The notes: a model not told the origin generated them from the letters alone. Shown: positions 1 through 13,440, counted from the first letter of the stretch. The stretch: 64,000 bases of DNA from Porodaedalea pini (GCA_002794775.1 NBAY01000048.1:124001-188000); one strand, 5' to 3'. A program made the numbers and translations.

Positions 1-1279
1 GAGCGGCGGTCTCTTATAGACCGCGAAAAAATAGCGTCCTACTTTTCTGCAAGTCGTTCGATGTTATGTAATTTCTCACGTGCATCGGGCCGTCGGAGCT
101 CGAAACTTCGGACTCCACGCGACGCGTCGTCGACGTGACTGCTGAAGCTGATTTCTTTCTACCATGCTTATTGCTCCGAGTCCGCCGCTTACCTGCTCAC
201 TGCATAAGAATATATAAAACTAGAAGGCAAGTCTTTAGACTCGACTTAGTGGTCTCCATATCGCATGCCAGTTCACTTCTGCTAGATAGCGACTCAAAAC
301 TTGGCGTCGGCACACTGAAAACAAAGCACGAAAAGTCTTGAAGACCTGCGATGTTCCCATACGCTATTGCCAAAGAGCTTTCCATTTATCAATATGGCAT
401 CCACCAATAGAGCATCCATCGACCAGGGACATAAGCTTCCTTATCCGTGTCTTTTCAACTTGACTTCGACCGTTGCAAGTGCTTCTGTAATGACAGAGCT
501 CTTACACTCAAACTTCTTTTCTTTCGACGAGATTTTTCATCTCCAACCATCATCTTCAAAGCCTTGGTCGTCTATCTGCTCTAGGTAGTAATGCCTTGAT
601 ACCAGAGATGGAAGCAGGTGCCAGACGTGAGGTTAACGCGGCCTTGCAGGTTCTGAACAAAGGTCCCGAGGCTCGTAAGTGCACAGACTCATGTCGCAAC
701 TTCGTGCTCATTTTTTGCTCAGGCCTTCATCGAGTACCGAAAGGCGAAGTGCACATTAAACGTACGCTTCCAATAGCTGATGGCGCTCACGATACACGTG
801 CAGCTACTTACTGATGCCGAATCAAACTCAATTTCGAACTTCTGAACTCTTCCTTCGAGTCTACTCTTTCCTGTTAACTCAGAAGGTACTGTCGAATCGA
901 TGGCATTGATGCCTAACGCTCTTAGGTATGTACCAGTGCCTTCTCGCCTATTCGTCAAGTTCGAAGAATCTCTGTATGAACTAATATTATTGCACAGGTC
1001 GATAGCTTCAGGCGCATTTGTATGGCAGTGTTCTAGACCTCTAGTAGCTGCCGTAATAGTTCGCTTCTTCTTCTCCTAGTAGCCCCTCTATGAGGTGAAA
1101 ATTTATCCGCATTCTCTTTCCTTCTCGCCGTGACTGTGCACCTGTGACTCCCGTATCTGTCTTCGCAAAGCGGTGTCGCACTCTGGTTAAAAAATGCTCG
1201 AGCTTCTTCCCCAACTGCGCTGTCTCCTGAGCTTTTACTATCACCTCCTGGGGGCTCCAGTCACTCATCACTCAGAGGG
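1..1279. other. Left flank, no confident gene
   Basis: No reading frame longer than about 90 codons is present. Between about 596 and 1080 the plus strand has gene-like traces: a donor GTAAGT near 676 with a plausible acceptor near 722, and a short peptide-like stretch around 905-1060 on the same strand. The minus strand has a competing GTAAGT donor near 810. I could not join these into a protein of a known family. The stretch may hold a decayed gene, or simply the promoter of the MYND gene that starts at 1280. Confidence 0.3.
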
Positions 1280-3517
1280 ATGTCGTCCGTACAAACATGC
1301 TCGCCCTCGACAATTTCAAATACGATGAAAGGTTTATCTTTGGGCGACAGTGAGAATGAAGTCGATGGGTCTACGTCGAAGGTCGCGAGGGCCATGACAA
1401 CACTAGTGAATAATCCACAGTTTGTGAGTTATTTCAAAATTCAAAACAGTGATCGTTCTCACTCTCCGACAGTTCCTAGAGAAAGCCAAAGAAGGCCCGC
1501 TCACGCATATCCACGCAGTCGAAAGGTCCATCGAGACGCACGAGTTCCCTGACGAACTTTTCTCCGACACACTGGACATACTTTGCCAGCATCTTGAAGA
1601 TACAGAAAAGAAGAACTGTCCGACTGAAGAATCTCATATCGAACTTACGAATAAGTGCCTACGTTGCATCGTCCTCATGAGCGCACTTCTTGGCGCAGAC
1701 CCGTCAGCATGCCGCCGCGGGTTGCTGACACGTGCCTTTGCTAGTAACTGGTCACGAATCCTCGATTCGTGTATCATCATATCCAAACGTGCTCAGAGCG
1801 GGCTCGGCTCGAAAGGTACTGGTACTACAGATCACCATACCCTAAACATGATTGCGACGCTGATCGATAATGTCCATGACCACGTCCCACATGCTCGTGC
1901 TCCTCTCCGTTCCAACAGAGTCCTGCCGATGGACTTTGCATTGTGGTATTATGAAGAAACACCGTCTGGCTTTGATCCTTCGAAACAGTATGCTTCCCGC
2001 TTCCTAGATTGGTACCTGGCGGAACGAGAGCGGGACCTACCGAATCTTCTCAAGCTGTCCTCTGAAGTCGAGTTATCTGCGGATGACATTGTGGACACCG
2101 CATTGGCAAAGTTCAAAGCGGTCTACCAGGAGTTTCCAGTGCATGCATTTTCTACGGATGTCAAGATCATTCATTCACTACTTCGTTCGGGAGACAAATA
2201 CAGGCATGCACTGCGGGAGGCGAACGCCGGGAAGTTGCTCATCGGGTCCTTCCTCGCGCTTTTGCAAAAGCAGGTCGTAAATTTTATCGAGGATGGTGCT
2301 GCGATGGCAGCGGCGCATAATTATTTTGCTTTCTTATTTGATTGCATGAAGTCTTCTCCGGGCAGGCAGCTGATGATAAAGGCGATTCAGCATGGAGTCT
2401 TGCGCGCGATCGTCGACATCGCTTCTTGCTCCGCAACGGGACTTCCTCGCAGCCTCATCAAAGATATTAAGAATCTCCTTTGGTTTAATATTGCGCCTTT
2501 TCTCGTGTCCTATGAGGTCCTGGCTTCCATCTCCGATACGATGCGGAAGCTTTCCACTACAGCGGTCCGCCGCGTAATCAAGACGGGCGGCATCAAGGAG
2601 GAATGGGAGAAATTTGAGCAACTCGTTCTCGAGTTTCAGATCTGTTGGCGTCTATATGAGCTGGGATACAAAGAAAAGGTAGTGACAATGGAGACCGGTC
2701 TGTGTCAAAATGTAAGTCGTTTCAAAGTACTATCTTACCATACAACTGACATGCTACCGCAGTGCCAGAGAATGACACACGTGCGCAACTTGCAGCAGTG
2801 CTCTGGATGTCGCACTATACTATATTGCGACCGGAAGTGCCAAGCCTCCCACTGGCGGCAACATAGGGATGAGTGCAACGGAATAAAGTATTACAGAACC
2901 TGTGAGTGTAGCAGTATACTTACTCCACCTCGATTCCACTTCTAATTAGTCCTCAAGTCTTCGGATTCCTCAGATGCATCACTATGTTTGACGTGCGCCG
3001 ATACTGGAATCGTCTAGGAGCTCTGGCACGAAAGAAACTTCCATCTGGGCAAGCGTCTGGCGAACGCATGTTCATGATCAATTATACATCCCGCATAGTG
3101 GATTCCGTTCCTGCGACAACATATGAAAATATCGTTTCTAGAGACTCTATTGAGCTTCTGGCCTCCGAAGAAATAAACATCGGGATGGGAGTAGCTCCTC
3201 TTGGAAGATACAGTATAGTGAAGATGATAGTCGATTATGCTGGATCGGACGGAACTTCTAGACAACGAGTTCCCTTTTACATCGAGTTGATCAAGCCAGA
3301 GTTTAAGCGCAGCGGTCAAACTCTCCAGCCGAGGGTTGTATCTAACGCTAGAGCGGCACGATCGACTTTAAAATACCAGAACAAGGAGCTGCTGGTTGGG
3401 GAGCGCGACGAGATCGACGAGATACTGGAGGATATATACGCGAAACTTGACCAAAGCTCCGATAGCGATCTGGATCTTTGGAAGGCACTGGATCTCGCAC
3501 TTCCGCTCGCTGCATGA
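1280..3517 (+). CDS. MYND-type zinc-finger protein, copy A
   Basis: Four exons: 1280-1423, 1473-2711, 2763-2901 and 2958-3517, giving 693 residues; all junction phases agree. The large N-terminal part (residues about 50-455) is alpha-helical and lacks a recognised domain. The MYND finger follows: C-x2-C (CQNC), then QCSGC, YCDRKC and the final H-x3-C in HWRQHRDEC. The second intron falls exactly between the residues CQN and C, so the first zinc ligand pair is made only after splicing. The C-terminal 190 residues are acidic at the end and are shared with copy B. MYND fingers usually mediate protein contacts; expanded MYND families are common in Agaricomycetes and mostly of unknown role. Copy B lies 690 bp downstream on the same strand, so this is a tandem duplicate. 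The second intron is a multiple of three without a stop, so its retention would still give a protein. The last acceptor (2956-2957) was chosen because it restores the sequence aligned with copy B. Confidence 0.88.
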
Positions 3518-4203
3518 CGAAGATATCACTTAAGGTGGTGGTAATGATTACATGCGTGGCGAGCGCTGTGCCTGCTGCCTGCTACTTGTATACTCGGTGC
3601 ATCTCTTTTCTTTTCAGTTTATTACACAATTGATTTCATCGCAGTGACTCCACTCACTACAAATGCCTTTTCCATTCTCAAGATGGCCTGACGCGCTTAT
3701 GTCCTTTAGATAGAATGAAGTTTTAATTAGTCCACCCCGTAGAAGTTTTGGTTTATTTATGAGACTGAAGCCCATCGCCTCTGCGTAAGGATGACCATGC
3801 ACAATGATAACAAGAAGGCTGCACCTGCTGCATTGCGCGTTGGTCCGCGGAGAGTTCAACTGTTAGCGGAGTTTGAACATTTGAACTCCGCACGACGTGT
3901 TTTTTCGCGGACGCATGATCGCAAGTTTTGTCAACATACATGCTGAGTTCAGTACCCTCTGTACCTATAATTCCGACCTTACGATATGTACTTGACTATG
4001 GTGGACCTAACTGGTCTAGATGGTAGATATCCTCTTCGTTTGGAAAGTGACTGGTCGTCTCATGGTTTTTCAACGTGACTTTGACAGACGCAGATGCTTC
4101 TGACAGTACTAGTCAGCGTTCAAAAAAGTTCAAACTTCTTTTCTCATAGACACGACTCTTCAACAATTACCACCATCATCCCTGGACTTGCACTTTCTTC
4201 AGG
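3518..4203. other. Intergenic interval between the MYND paralogues
   Basis: No coding signal. It must hold the 3' end of copy A and the promoter of copy B. The last 60 bases before the copy B start are pyrimidine-rich, as is usual before start codons in this window. Confidence 0.6.
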
Positions 4204-6459
4204 ATGTCTTCAGATCGTCTCGGCTCAGCGTCAACCGAAGGAGAGGCCATCGGTTCCATGACTGAGAGGGCCCGTAAAATGGTGGCCGAAAACCCGAAAC
4301 TTGTATGTATTTCATTGCTCCACAAGGATAAAACTCATGAAAAATTCTTCTAACAGGTGATCGAGAAGGCCAGAGGGGGCTCGCGCGAGCACATAGACGC
4401 CATAGGAAGATGTATCCTAAAACTCCGGACATTTCCTGAAGACCTTCTTCCTGACGCACTGGAAGCGTTGTGCCACATTCTGGAGGTCTCAGAAAAGGAA
4501 CCTGATTCCATGGGACCGGCTCTCGCGAGTTTTGTTAGCGTGGCGTCCATGAGGGAGATATTTTATACGGACTCTCAGACAAACGAGCGTAGAGCCTTGG
4601 CGCCCATAATATCCAAGAACTTGACACATATCCTCGAGTGGTGCAGCTTTTTCTGTGAATTCCTTTCGTGCCATGTCCAAGCAGAAGGTCCCAGTGCCGT
4701 TAATCACTATTTTTAGGGCATGGTTGCAACTATGCTTGTCGCCGTCCATAGTTGCGGTCCCGCAGTCCGGGAGCACCTTCTCACTGACGAAGTCTTGTCT
4801 ATTGCCTTTAATGTGTGGTACCACGAGGACACGTCAACTGATCAGTCGATCGGCCCGTTCCATGCCTCCACTTTTCTTGCTTTGCATCTTTCCGGACGAA
4901 AATGCGATCTATTTACGCATCTCGATATATACTCAAAAGCCGATCTGAGCGCGGAAGAAGTCGCAGCTGCTGCACTGTCGAAATTCCGGACCATAATCGA
5001 CTACACCAAATCGTCACCTGGTCCTCTCGCTTTCGAAGCCTTAAGCGACAACGCGATCATAGTAAATCGCCTTCATCACCCAGGCCCAGCATTCAACGAA
5101 GTCGCCGGCGCATTCAGGGAAGGCGGAGCCGGGAAACTCTTCATTGACGCATTACTCGAAATTTCGCTCGTATTGTCTGACTCCTCTCAAGAGAGTGCCG
5201 CTGCCCTCCGTGCGGCACAGTACTGCTTCGTCTTTCTGTTCGAATGCGGTGATGCCGTGGGGACTAAGCCATGCACGATCGAGGCTGTGCAGAATGGATT
5301 CCTTCGCGTACTCCTTCGATTTGTTCCCTACTACAGCTCGGAAGTAGCGGATGATTTTGTAAAGCAAGCTAAAAGGCTTTTGACCGTGGTGCTTCCGCCC
5401 TTCCTTGTGACTTACGAGTGTCTGGTACCTATCATCATCGCGATGCGGGAGTTGACTACGCCGGAGCACCGTCGCATGATTGAGGCCTGCGGCTTAAAGG
5501 GCGAATGGGAAAGATTTGAGAGACTGCTCCTCGAATTCGCTGTCTGCGGTCGTCTGTACGAGCTCGATTATAAGGATAAGGTGTCACAGATGACGCAAGA
5601 AGGATGTAGTCATGTAAGTCACCCTTCATCAATAATCTGTCCCTAGCTGACTGGCGCTGTGCTGTAGTGCATGAAAATCAAGCCGAGAAACGATTTCCAA
5701 CGCTGCAGCGAGTGCCGTTATACGCTCTATTGTGATCGACAATGCCAAACCGCTGCATGGCGGCAGCATAAGAAGCTTTGCAAGGAAATCAAGACGACTA
5801 AAATGCGTGAGTTGATTCGTTCTTTTTCACTTCTACTCCCGCTGATGACAAAACGTCCTGCCGTCTTGAATGTCATAGGAAATGGTTTCCTCAGATGCCT
5901 CGCTATGATTGACGTGCGTCGGCACCTCAACAGACTCGACCATGTATATCAAACTGCACCGCAGGAGGGACAAGAAAGTGGCTCACTCGTCACCACCATT
6001 GACTACACCGAGTTACCTCTGCGAGTGTTGAAGACCACACCCTTCTCAGATTATCTCGATATCTGCTGGAAATATCCAGGTCAAACACGGGAAATGCAGA
6101 TAGCTGGTATTGATTTCCAGTTTGGAGTGAAGCCTGCCGGAAGATTCAGATGCGAGACAACGCTAGTTCAATACCTCCGGTACGACAGTGGTGCTTCGGA
6201 GCCGCGCGTCGTGATTCTCGAATTAGTCAAGCCCACGTTGAAGTGCCCCGCCGCGACTTCCCGATCCGACTCTGACCTGGCCGTTGGAGGTCTGCGCTCG
6301 GAGATGTATGACATTGATGGGAATGTATTGGAAGCCGAGCGCGACGACGTCGACGAGGTCTTGGAGGATATCTACGCGAAAGTTGCCCTGCCCTCTGGAT
6401 CAGACGACTTTGATATCTGGAAAGCGCTGGACCTCGTTCTCCCACTCAACAAAGAATGA
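4204..6459 (+). CDS. MYND-type zinc-finger protein, copy B
   Basis: Paralogue of copy A with the same exon plan: 4204-4302, 4357 to about 4716, 4717-5613, 5668-5806 and 5879-6459. The MYND finger reads GCSH then C (split by the intron 5614-5667), RCSEC, YCDRQC and the H-x3-C of WRQHKKLC. The C-terminal block matches copy A (NGFLRCLAMIDVRR against FGFLRCITMFDVRR). One problem: an in-frame TAG at 4714-4716 interrupts the N-terminal half. The bases just before it (GTTAATCAC followed by TTTTTAG) look like a branch point and acceptor, so it is probably the end of an intron. The only donor that keeps phase is a weak GTCCAA at 4675, giving a 42 nt intron. The alternative is a nonsense mutation and a dead gene. 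An RNA read across 4620-4740 would settle it. Confidence 0.78.
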
Positions 6460-7104
6460 AACGCTATCTCGCCAACTTCAAACCAATGGAAGGCCCCTTT
6501 TTTGGTGTCGACCCGTTCTTCATGCATTGTTGCATTCTTGACGTTCCTTGCTTGATCAATCATTGGCCTCATAGTCTGGACTCCCTGCTACGCCTTTTCA
6601 TATCAGACCAACGGCCCCCATCTGTCTCAGTAGTCATTAAGCCTACTCATTCATGCGCGGTTCCCCATCCTGCCACCTTCAGTGCTTAACATTTAATTCT
6701 TTGTTATTTCGGCTTTACTGTGATCATCGACTGTATCATCGTAGTTATCTATCGTCTCTCTTTAGAACGCCGTACCCATTTCATTATTTCCTGCACCCCC
6801 TACACGCTTCCGTATGGGTTTTTTACCACGCCCAAGCAAGGCACATGCATATCCGTATCCCAGTCAATGCTGACGTGTTTCCTATGTAGCAGATTTCTAA
6901 AGAGGTTTAAAGATCGATGCCGATGAATTGTCCAATATTCTGAACCTTTCGGCACTGTAAAGAAATGTACATGTGATTTCATATATACAAGTGGTTTGAA
7001 GCACGAAGCTTGCTGTTTCAATATGAATACTATAAAAACGTACGTTAGCAAGAAGTTGTATGTATAAGAGTCATAGCGTAAGGTATCGTCATCGTGACCT
7101 TAAA
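6460..7104. other. Convergent 3' interval
   Basis: Lies between the tail-to-tail ends of MYND copy B and STN1. Only short chance frames; T-rich in its first half. Nothing else seen. Confidence 0.6.
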
Positions 7105-9352
7105 TTAGATGCACACCGCCCATCGCCCGTCCCCAGCCTTGAAAACGCGCTCCTCATTCTGCAACCACTCCAGAGCGGCTTTCACGTCCCAATTGCCGAG
7201 ATTCGACCATTGTGCATCCGAATGTTGTAGGTGTAAAGTCAGTTCATCTACGGTTGGAGGACGGTGCTTCCTCGATCCCATACGCGACGAGCTCTGCACC
7301 CCCGTGATTGTGCGAAGCGCGCGCATGACGGGTAGTGCTATTGTCCGTGCCGTGACGGGAAGATACGCCTCCTCGCGCTCGTCGGGCTCGGATAATTCGT
7401 CTGCGCTGGTCTCTTCTTGCGTCAATCTGCCAACTGTGCTGCCGCTTGCGGTGCTAGCAGTAGATGGGAGCGACGATCCTGTACCACTGTGCTTCCAAAG
7501 GCCGACTGAGCTTCCAATGCTATCACCATTGCCGTCTTCCGCTCGAAGCGCGTGTTCACAAGGCCGAGTCGGACCGCTCCAGAGTACGATGTTCCCGTCC
7601 CTGTACAAATCACGGATTGTCTTTTGGAAGAGACGTTTCATGTTGCGCGAGATCAGGACCGGGTGCGAAGCGCTGCTTTTAATTGACTTCGACGATGACG
7701 CAATAGACGAATTCGATCCCTGAGTAGCCTGTATGCCTTTGTCCTTCTCGCGCTTCCTTTTCTCTTTCTCGCGCCGTTTGCCCTCTGCACGGACGACGCC
7801 ACGTGCCATCTCGGCCAAGACGGGCACGCGGCGAAGGTAACTTAACGTGAAGCCATATTGAAGGTCATCTTCTGCCTCTTTCATTGTTTGAATTTGCTTT
7901 CGAGGCTTGGGCGTTTCAAGAGGAGATGAACAGGATTTGTATCGATTCTTCGGAGTCGGCGTCGAACAAAGACCTCTAAAGTCGACAGGCTCGACTGCAT
8001 CAACATCGGGCAGCACGCCTCGAATTGGACGATATGGCGGCGCAAAGTCCATATAGTGCTTGAGGTAGATACGGAACGTAACATCTGTAAGGTCTCGCGA
8101 ATGCAAGCGCGAAGGATGACGCAAGCGAGGCTGCTGAGGAGACTGGGAGGCTTTCTAAGTATATACTGCAAAGTCATATTTTCAGATCGGACGCACGGAA
8201 GTTGATGACCGAGATGGGCTAGATTCGGTCCCTAAAGGCGAAGATGCAGAAACCGGGGAAGACGGAGCTGCTGATGCTGAGGAAACAGTAGTCGGCTCAG
8301 GCTGCCGTTCTATTTTCGGAATAACGAATGGTTCAAGGAGGTTATAATACTCGCGACGCAGTCTAACGACTTCCATCCAATGATGAGGCTCATCGTTTGC
8401 AGAGTTGCATATGGCTGAAAAGGATAAGGATCGTTGTAAGAGTTCGCCTGTAAGAGACTGAAGTTTCACGTACAGAAGTTACCAGTTTCGACGCGCAGAT
8501 ATCTCGAGTCTCTTCCTTGAAAGATTCGTCCTTGGACGGAAAGCAAAGAACCCACGAGCACCTTGGGTATGTTTGATCGGACGGGGAGCTTATCGTGCTT
8601 CGATACCGTTGGATTTAGGTTCTTTGGGGAGTCGTATTTCGAAGTAGCTTTAGTACCCTTAACCTCGGGCGTCGAAGGCTGTTCTGGCTGTTTTGGGTGC
8701 TTAAAATTACAGTCGATTACCGCTGTACCGTCGTCTACTGTTCCGGAGTCAGAGAAAATCGAAGATGTGAATAGTCTGGTGCTCGCACACTTAAACCGCG
8801 TCATATCGTCATACTCGTCTATCCCGACAACTATGCCCACAACCTTCACAGTCCTGCATGGCACGCGTCCCATCCAGTAGAATCCATCGTCTATTTAGCA
8901 TTGCTGAATAAAAATCACGGTTAGATAGAGGGAGCAGAAGAGGAATACGTACAGTCGTTTTTTTCAAAATCCATCTCAAATACGTGCTTCACACGAACAG
9001 GGGCGACGGCAGCCTGCGCAAACGTCCATCTAAACAATTCTGCCGGCGAGTGAGCAGTATTATGTCTACATTCGAGAATTTTGCTGCGCATCGTTTGGCT
9101 TCTGGGGACTGTTTTATCTTCAGAGCTATGTTGCTCCCTTTCGGCCATGCCTGCTTCTGGACTAAGGCGCTTGCGTTTCTCAGGAGTCAGAAGGATGGTT
9201 GACGTTGAAGCTGTCCGTTTGTTGCTTGCTTTCGACGGTGATGTACTAGTTTTCGTAAAAGACATTTGATCATGAGATAAATGCTGAGAAATGTTGAGCA
9301 GAGTAGGATGTCTGTCGCGGATTGGAGGTGAAAGGCGCGAACTGGCCATCAT
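7105..9352 (-). CDS. STN1: CST telomere-capping complex subunit Stn1
   Basis: Four exons read on the minus strand: 9352-8953, 8890-8474, 8414-8197 and 8142-7105; phases agree and give 690 residues. Stn1 binds single-stranded telomeric DNA with Ten1 and Ctc1/Cdc13, and promotes C-strand fill-in by polymerase alpha. The OB fold starts near residue 130: DGFYWMGRVPCRTVKVVGIV, then VDDGTAVIDC, typical Stn1/RPA32-like strands. It ends near the HHWMEVVRLRREYY helix encoded by exon 3. The sequence LRHPSRLHSRDLTDVTFRIY opens the C-terminal half, which continues into winged-helix-like sequence ending in NEERVFKAGDGRW. The start at 9352 is the first ATG of the frame; a second ATG lies three bases inside. 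Low-complexity Ser/Thr/Lys linkers make it longer than the usual 350-500 residue fungal Stn1. A CACGTG box lies about 60 bases upstream. Confidence 0.88.
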
Positions 9353-9589
9353 GGACGTTGGCGTTCGCGAGGCGGAGTCACGACGCGTTGCCAATCGCGT
9401 GCACGCTCTTACCACGTGACCCCTACTTATAATTTAATTCTTCTTTCTTCATTCACTCATTCATTATTTCCTTGATGCCATGCCATGTGTGGCTAATTTG
9501 CTACTTTTGCATTTCTAAAAATCAGGTTCGTAGATATGAAGTATACCATTCAGACGCCATTTCATTATCTATTTGGGAAGTGAAACTCA

Positions 9590-10130
9590 CGAACGCAAGT
9601 GTGGCTTACCGCTTTGGGGTATACAGATTGGCGTCGACGACTTGGATGCGACGAACATCTCCTTCTTCTGTGTCGAGCACTACCCTGTTGTCACTGTGTT
9701 CAAATGCACAAGAAGGCTTTCAGTCTCTCTTGTGCCCTTTGACTTCGAGAGTTAAAAAAATGATGAGGATAACTGACTACGTCCGAGTCCGAGTCACTTC
9801 ATTCTCGCCAGGCCACAAGTGCGACCTCAGGTTAGGATATGGATTATTCTTAAAGCCTTTCTGAGTCCTCAGCTTCTCCCGCAATAGGTATGCTATTCCA
9901 CACGTTACTGTAGTGTTTTATCTACTGCTGTCTCTTTATTCGTGTCTTTGAACAGGTTTATTTTTTTTGCGTTTAGGGCCACTGACGACTTAGGAGCCTT
10001 TGTATCGACACCTAGGGCTGGTGTAAGTACTTTCAAACTCATATGCGGGCTAATCGACCTTCTGTCGTATTTATTTCTCCCTTCGGGAGCCTCAAGAGCA
10101 TCGTGCAGCAACAACCCATCTCTCTATTGA
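9590..10130 (-). other. Possible exon remnants on the minus strand
   Basis: Read on the minus strand, three short peptide-like segments lie in order: one around 10120-9905 (Lys-rich, ends TKEVAV-like with a stop), one around 9900-9785, and one around 9745-9617 that ends in a donor GTAAGC directly after AAGCG. A candidate acceptor (TTTTTAG) follows near 9521. The segments do not join in one frame and match no family I know. This may be a relic gene or a gene with unusual splicing. Confidence 0.2.
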
Positions 10131-13100
10131 CTTTTTCTAGTCCAAGGATATAAGCGTACAGGTTCAAAACGTTTCATTGGGACGACAACTTAACCTCGAA
10201 ACTGCTTTCCTTTACGCGTTTAACGCGCATCTCAAACATATATGCGTCCTTCCCAGCTCAAGACGTCGCTTTCTCGAACACGCCTTTGTGGCCCATCATT
10301 CCATATATCGTGACGTCGTGCGGTTTTGCTTCGCATTGGAAGGCCTGAGCATACTTGTGACGAGTGCCTCGTTGGGCAGTGATTTTCAGAGTTGCAGTCA
10401 ATCGGACATGCCTGCAATCGTGCCTCTGCAAGCTACAGAACGACGCGATATACTCCAGAACAGAACAAGGGGTTTGGTAGGTCCGCTTTTAGCGCGCAAA
10501 CCAAAACGAAACGAGCGCAGAACGCCGAAGCATAAATTCTACAACATATTTCCTTGTCGTATTCGGGGAATCTAGTTCCCTCCATGCCTTCTTTCCCATG
10601 GGGCACCTTATCGGCGAAAGGTATACACACCGTGATTGACCTACGACTTTTCGACTACGTCTGGTTACACGAGAACTCCGGTTAGCATGGCTCCTGCGTA
10701 ATCACAACGTAGTCTCCTGGAGTAAACTACTTCACGGACTTAGGCTAAGAAGATATACCGACAAGCGCAGTATGAGCGTCTTGCTCATGGATCGATGGCT
10801 GCAATCACAATCGCCCACTGTCTATTGTCGATCTATCTGGCCCCGTTCCGTCACATTTTAGCTTTGCACATTCACAACCAAGATATGATGCTCTGGGGCA
10901 GACGCGTGGGCAGGTCTAAAAGAAGGAGTGGACCGATAGATATCCGCACAAGAGGGCTTGATATCTGGCAGTCTCGCAGCCGCGACTCAAGGACAGACGT
11001 CCGCTTTTGCGAGCTCTCCCGATTCAGCGTCAAGAGCGGATTTGGAGCGGCAGGGCAACTGTTGCTCTGACTTGGTGCAGCTTCCCAGTCACGAAGAGGG
11101 ACAAAGTTTTGGCTAGGAGACTCTGGCTTCCTGATTCCATACCACTGCCTTCCGCGCTTCTACGTCTCCGGGTAGACATCGTAGCGTAACCGGGAGTCCG
11201 CGAGTCCTTCGAGAATCGGTCATCTGTTCATATTAACAGTGAAGGACGGACGGAGTATGACGCGATGAGGTGAAGAGATGAGCGCACTCGAATTGAGAGA
11301 GAATAATGCGGCTTTCGAAGAGGACACGATGCAGCCACGGCCTTGCCGGATCTCTCAAAGGACTGGCTTCCCGCTTCTCAATTTACGAGCATTTTCACGC
11401 TGGACACCCTTGTTTAGTGCATTTCAAGGCCTGTCACCGCGAAGCACGCACGGGGTCTACACGCCTTTGTTAACGTCTTCTCAAATACAAACTGTGGGAA
11501 ACACGGGGGAATCACGTCGCGATCACAGGCTTTTTGTTATGCGGCTTCGACGTAACGCCTCTTGTTGTGCTGTTGCAGAGCACCGGTAGATGACAGTTAC
11601 TGTGTGATGGTTGCACCACTGGGCTTATTACAAGATTACAAGACGCGAGTTCGAAGGGGCTATTAATATGCTGTTGAATTAGACCTTGGAGGCACTGTGG
11701 GACGGGAGGAAATGCGGAGCCTCGCTGCTTACGACGCGATGGATATGAATAAACACAAGAACAAGGAAGGATTACGACATGAGCTGGAATTGGTCCCAAA
11801 TTACACGGTGGTGATCGGTTCATGATAACTATGATTGGAGTGGATCCGCTCGATGAGATGATGCAGAGGTCTGGATAGCGTCCGCTCGATATCACATCAC
11901 ATGCGGGCCATCCACACCTCGAGCTATGTTCCTTCCATACTACGGTCCATCGAGAACATTGGCACCAACGTACGCCATCACAGGCGGTCTCGGCACGAAC
12001 TCCCAGCTACTTGCCGCGCACACTCAATGAGCCCGAGATCAGCACGTCTCCCAAAATCTAACCGACAAGACACGAGACAGCCTCGTGGCTCAGCTAACTG
12101 GGACTCGCGGTCAGTTATTGCTGAAAATGCCTAAACCTACCCCTATCCATCCGTCCCAGGCTCTCTATCGCCCCTTCCCTTCCCTTCACACTTCTTCGAC
12201 GCCCTTCTCCGAGTCTCTGCCCCTATCCATCCCATTCTAAGTCTATGCATTGCAGCTGCTGCCCGTCAAGTACGGGATCGGGAGAGACATACGTTGACTG
12301 GAGAGTTAGACTGGCTGCTTAAGCTCTGTGCTAGAGCGAGTCATGGGATGAATGTAGAATTGAGATTTCGGATCGAAGCCGGGTCGCGGGTCTAATTTAG
12401 AGGGTGGCGCAGGGGCCAAGGGCATGTGGAATGGGTTTGGAGAGAAGCTTAGCTTGCTTGGTATGGGGCGTGACTCCCTCGAATGGGAGCCGGATCTGGG
12501 TGTGGATGCTATATGGGACAGGGTCAAGAATAAGAGGCGGGATGGACCTGGAGCCCTTTGCAATATCAGTTTTGGAATCTGGATTCTGGGATGCGATGCT
12601 GGGTCTGGAATCTGGAATCTGGAAGATTGAAGCAAAGATAGCTGAGCTGGCTGAAAGAATCGTCGAAACTGAATGGAGGGTGAACTCGAATCCGAGGAAG
12701 CCAAGTGTGCTGTGCTCGCCGCCCATGGTCATTGCTGTGAGACCCGAGCCTCTAGAACTCGAATCCGAGTGCGCGAAGCTGCCAATCAAGCTCACCGTGT
12801 CACCGGTCTCGGACGGTGAGGCGACCGGTTTAAGGCTGGCTTCGGAAGCGTTTCGATGACAGAAGCGGGGGTGATTTGCCAGTGCAAAGCGGTACTCTCA
12901 TGAGTGATCGTGATCGTTGAAGGCTGTCTCAGATTTGATTCGAAAGACAGTCTGTGATCAGGCCTGTTTACGCCTGCGTGGATTCCTGTCGTCGCCTGCT
13001 CGCATAGGAAAGAACAATGAAAATGCTTGTTCGAAGCGATCAAAAGATGTTGGGCGACGAAGGCTCGTGTTCGATGTTCGACTTCCGAGTTGCCGACACG

Positions 13101-13440
13101 GCCGTGTGCACGAACGGGCCTGCTTTGCGTCCCTTGATGGTGCAAAACGACCCGCTTCGCAATTTTTATTTGTTCTTTGCGTTTGACATGCGTTGACTCG
13201 GAGTCCTTCAGATGACAGTTGCCGGACATACATAATTTTCCATGTTATTTGTGGACCGCAGCAGGACAACGAGAAACGTGGAACGACGTGGAGCACCACC
13301 CGCAGCGCCGAGACGAGCGACCACAATTAAAAAATGATTGCCTGAAAAGGGAATGAGAGCTGCGTGACGGCCGCGGCTGACAAATCCGGGCTACCGACAT
13401 GGCGTGACTGGACCAACGAAGGAATGGAGCGGGGTGTGAA

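Noticed and set aside
12306..12859. Overlapping frames of 130-150 codons on both strands
   Set aside because: The frames cover each other and follow a short GGAATCTG repeat; no motif supports either strand.
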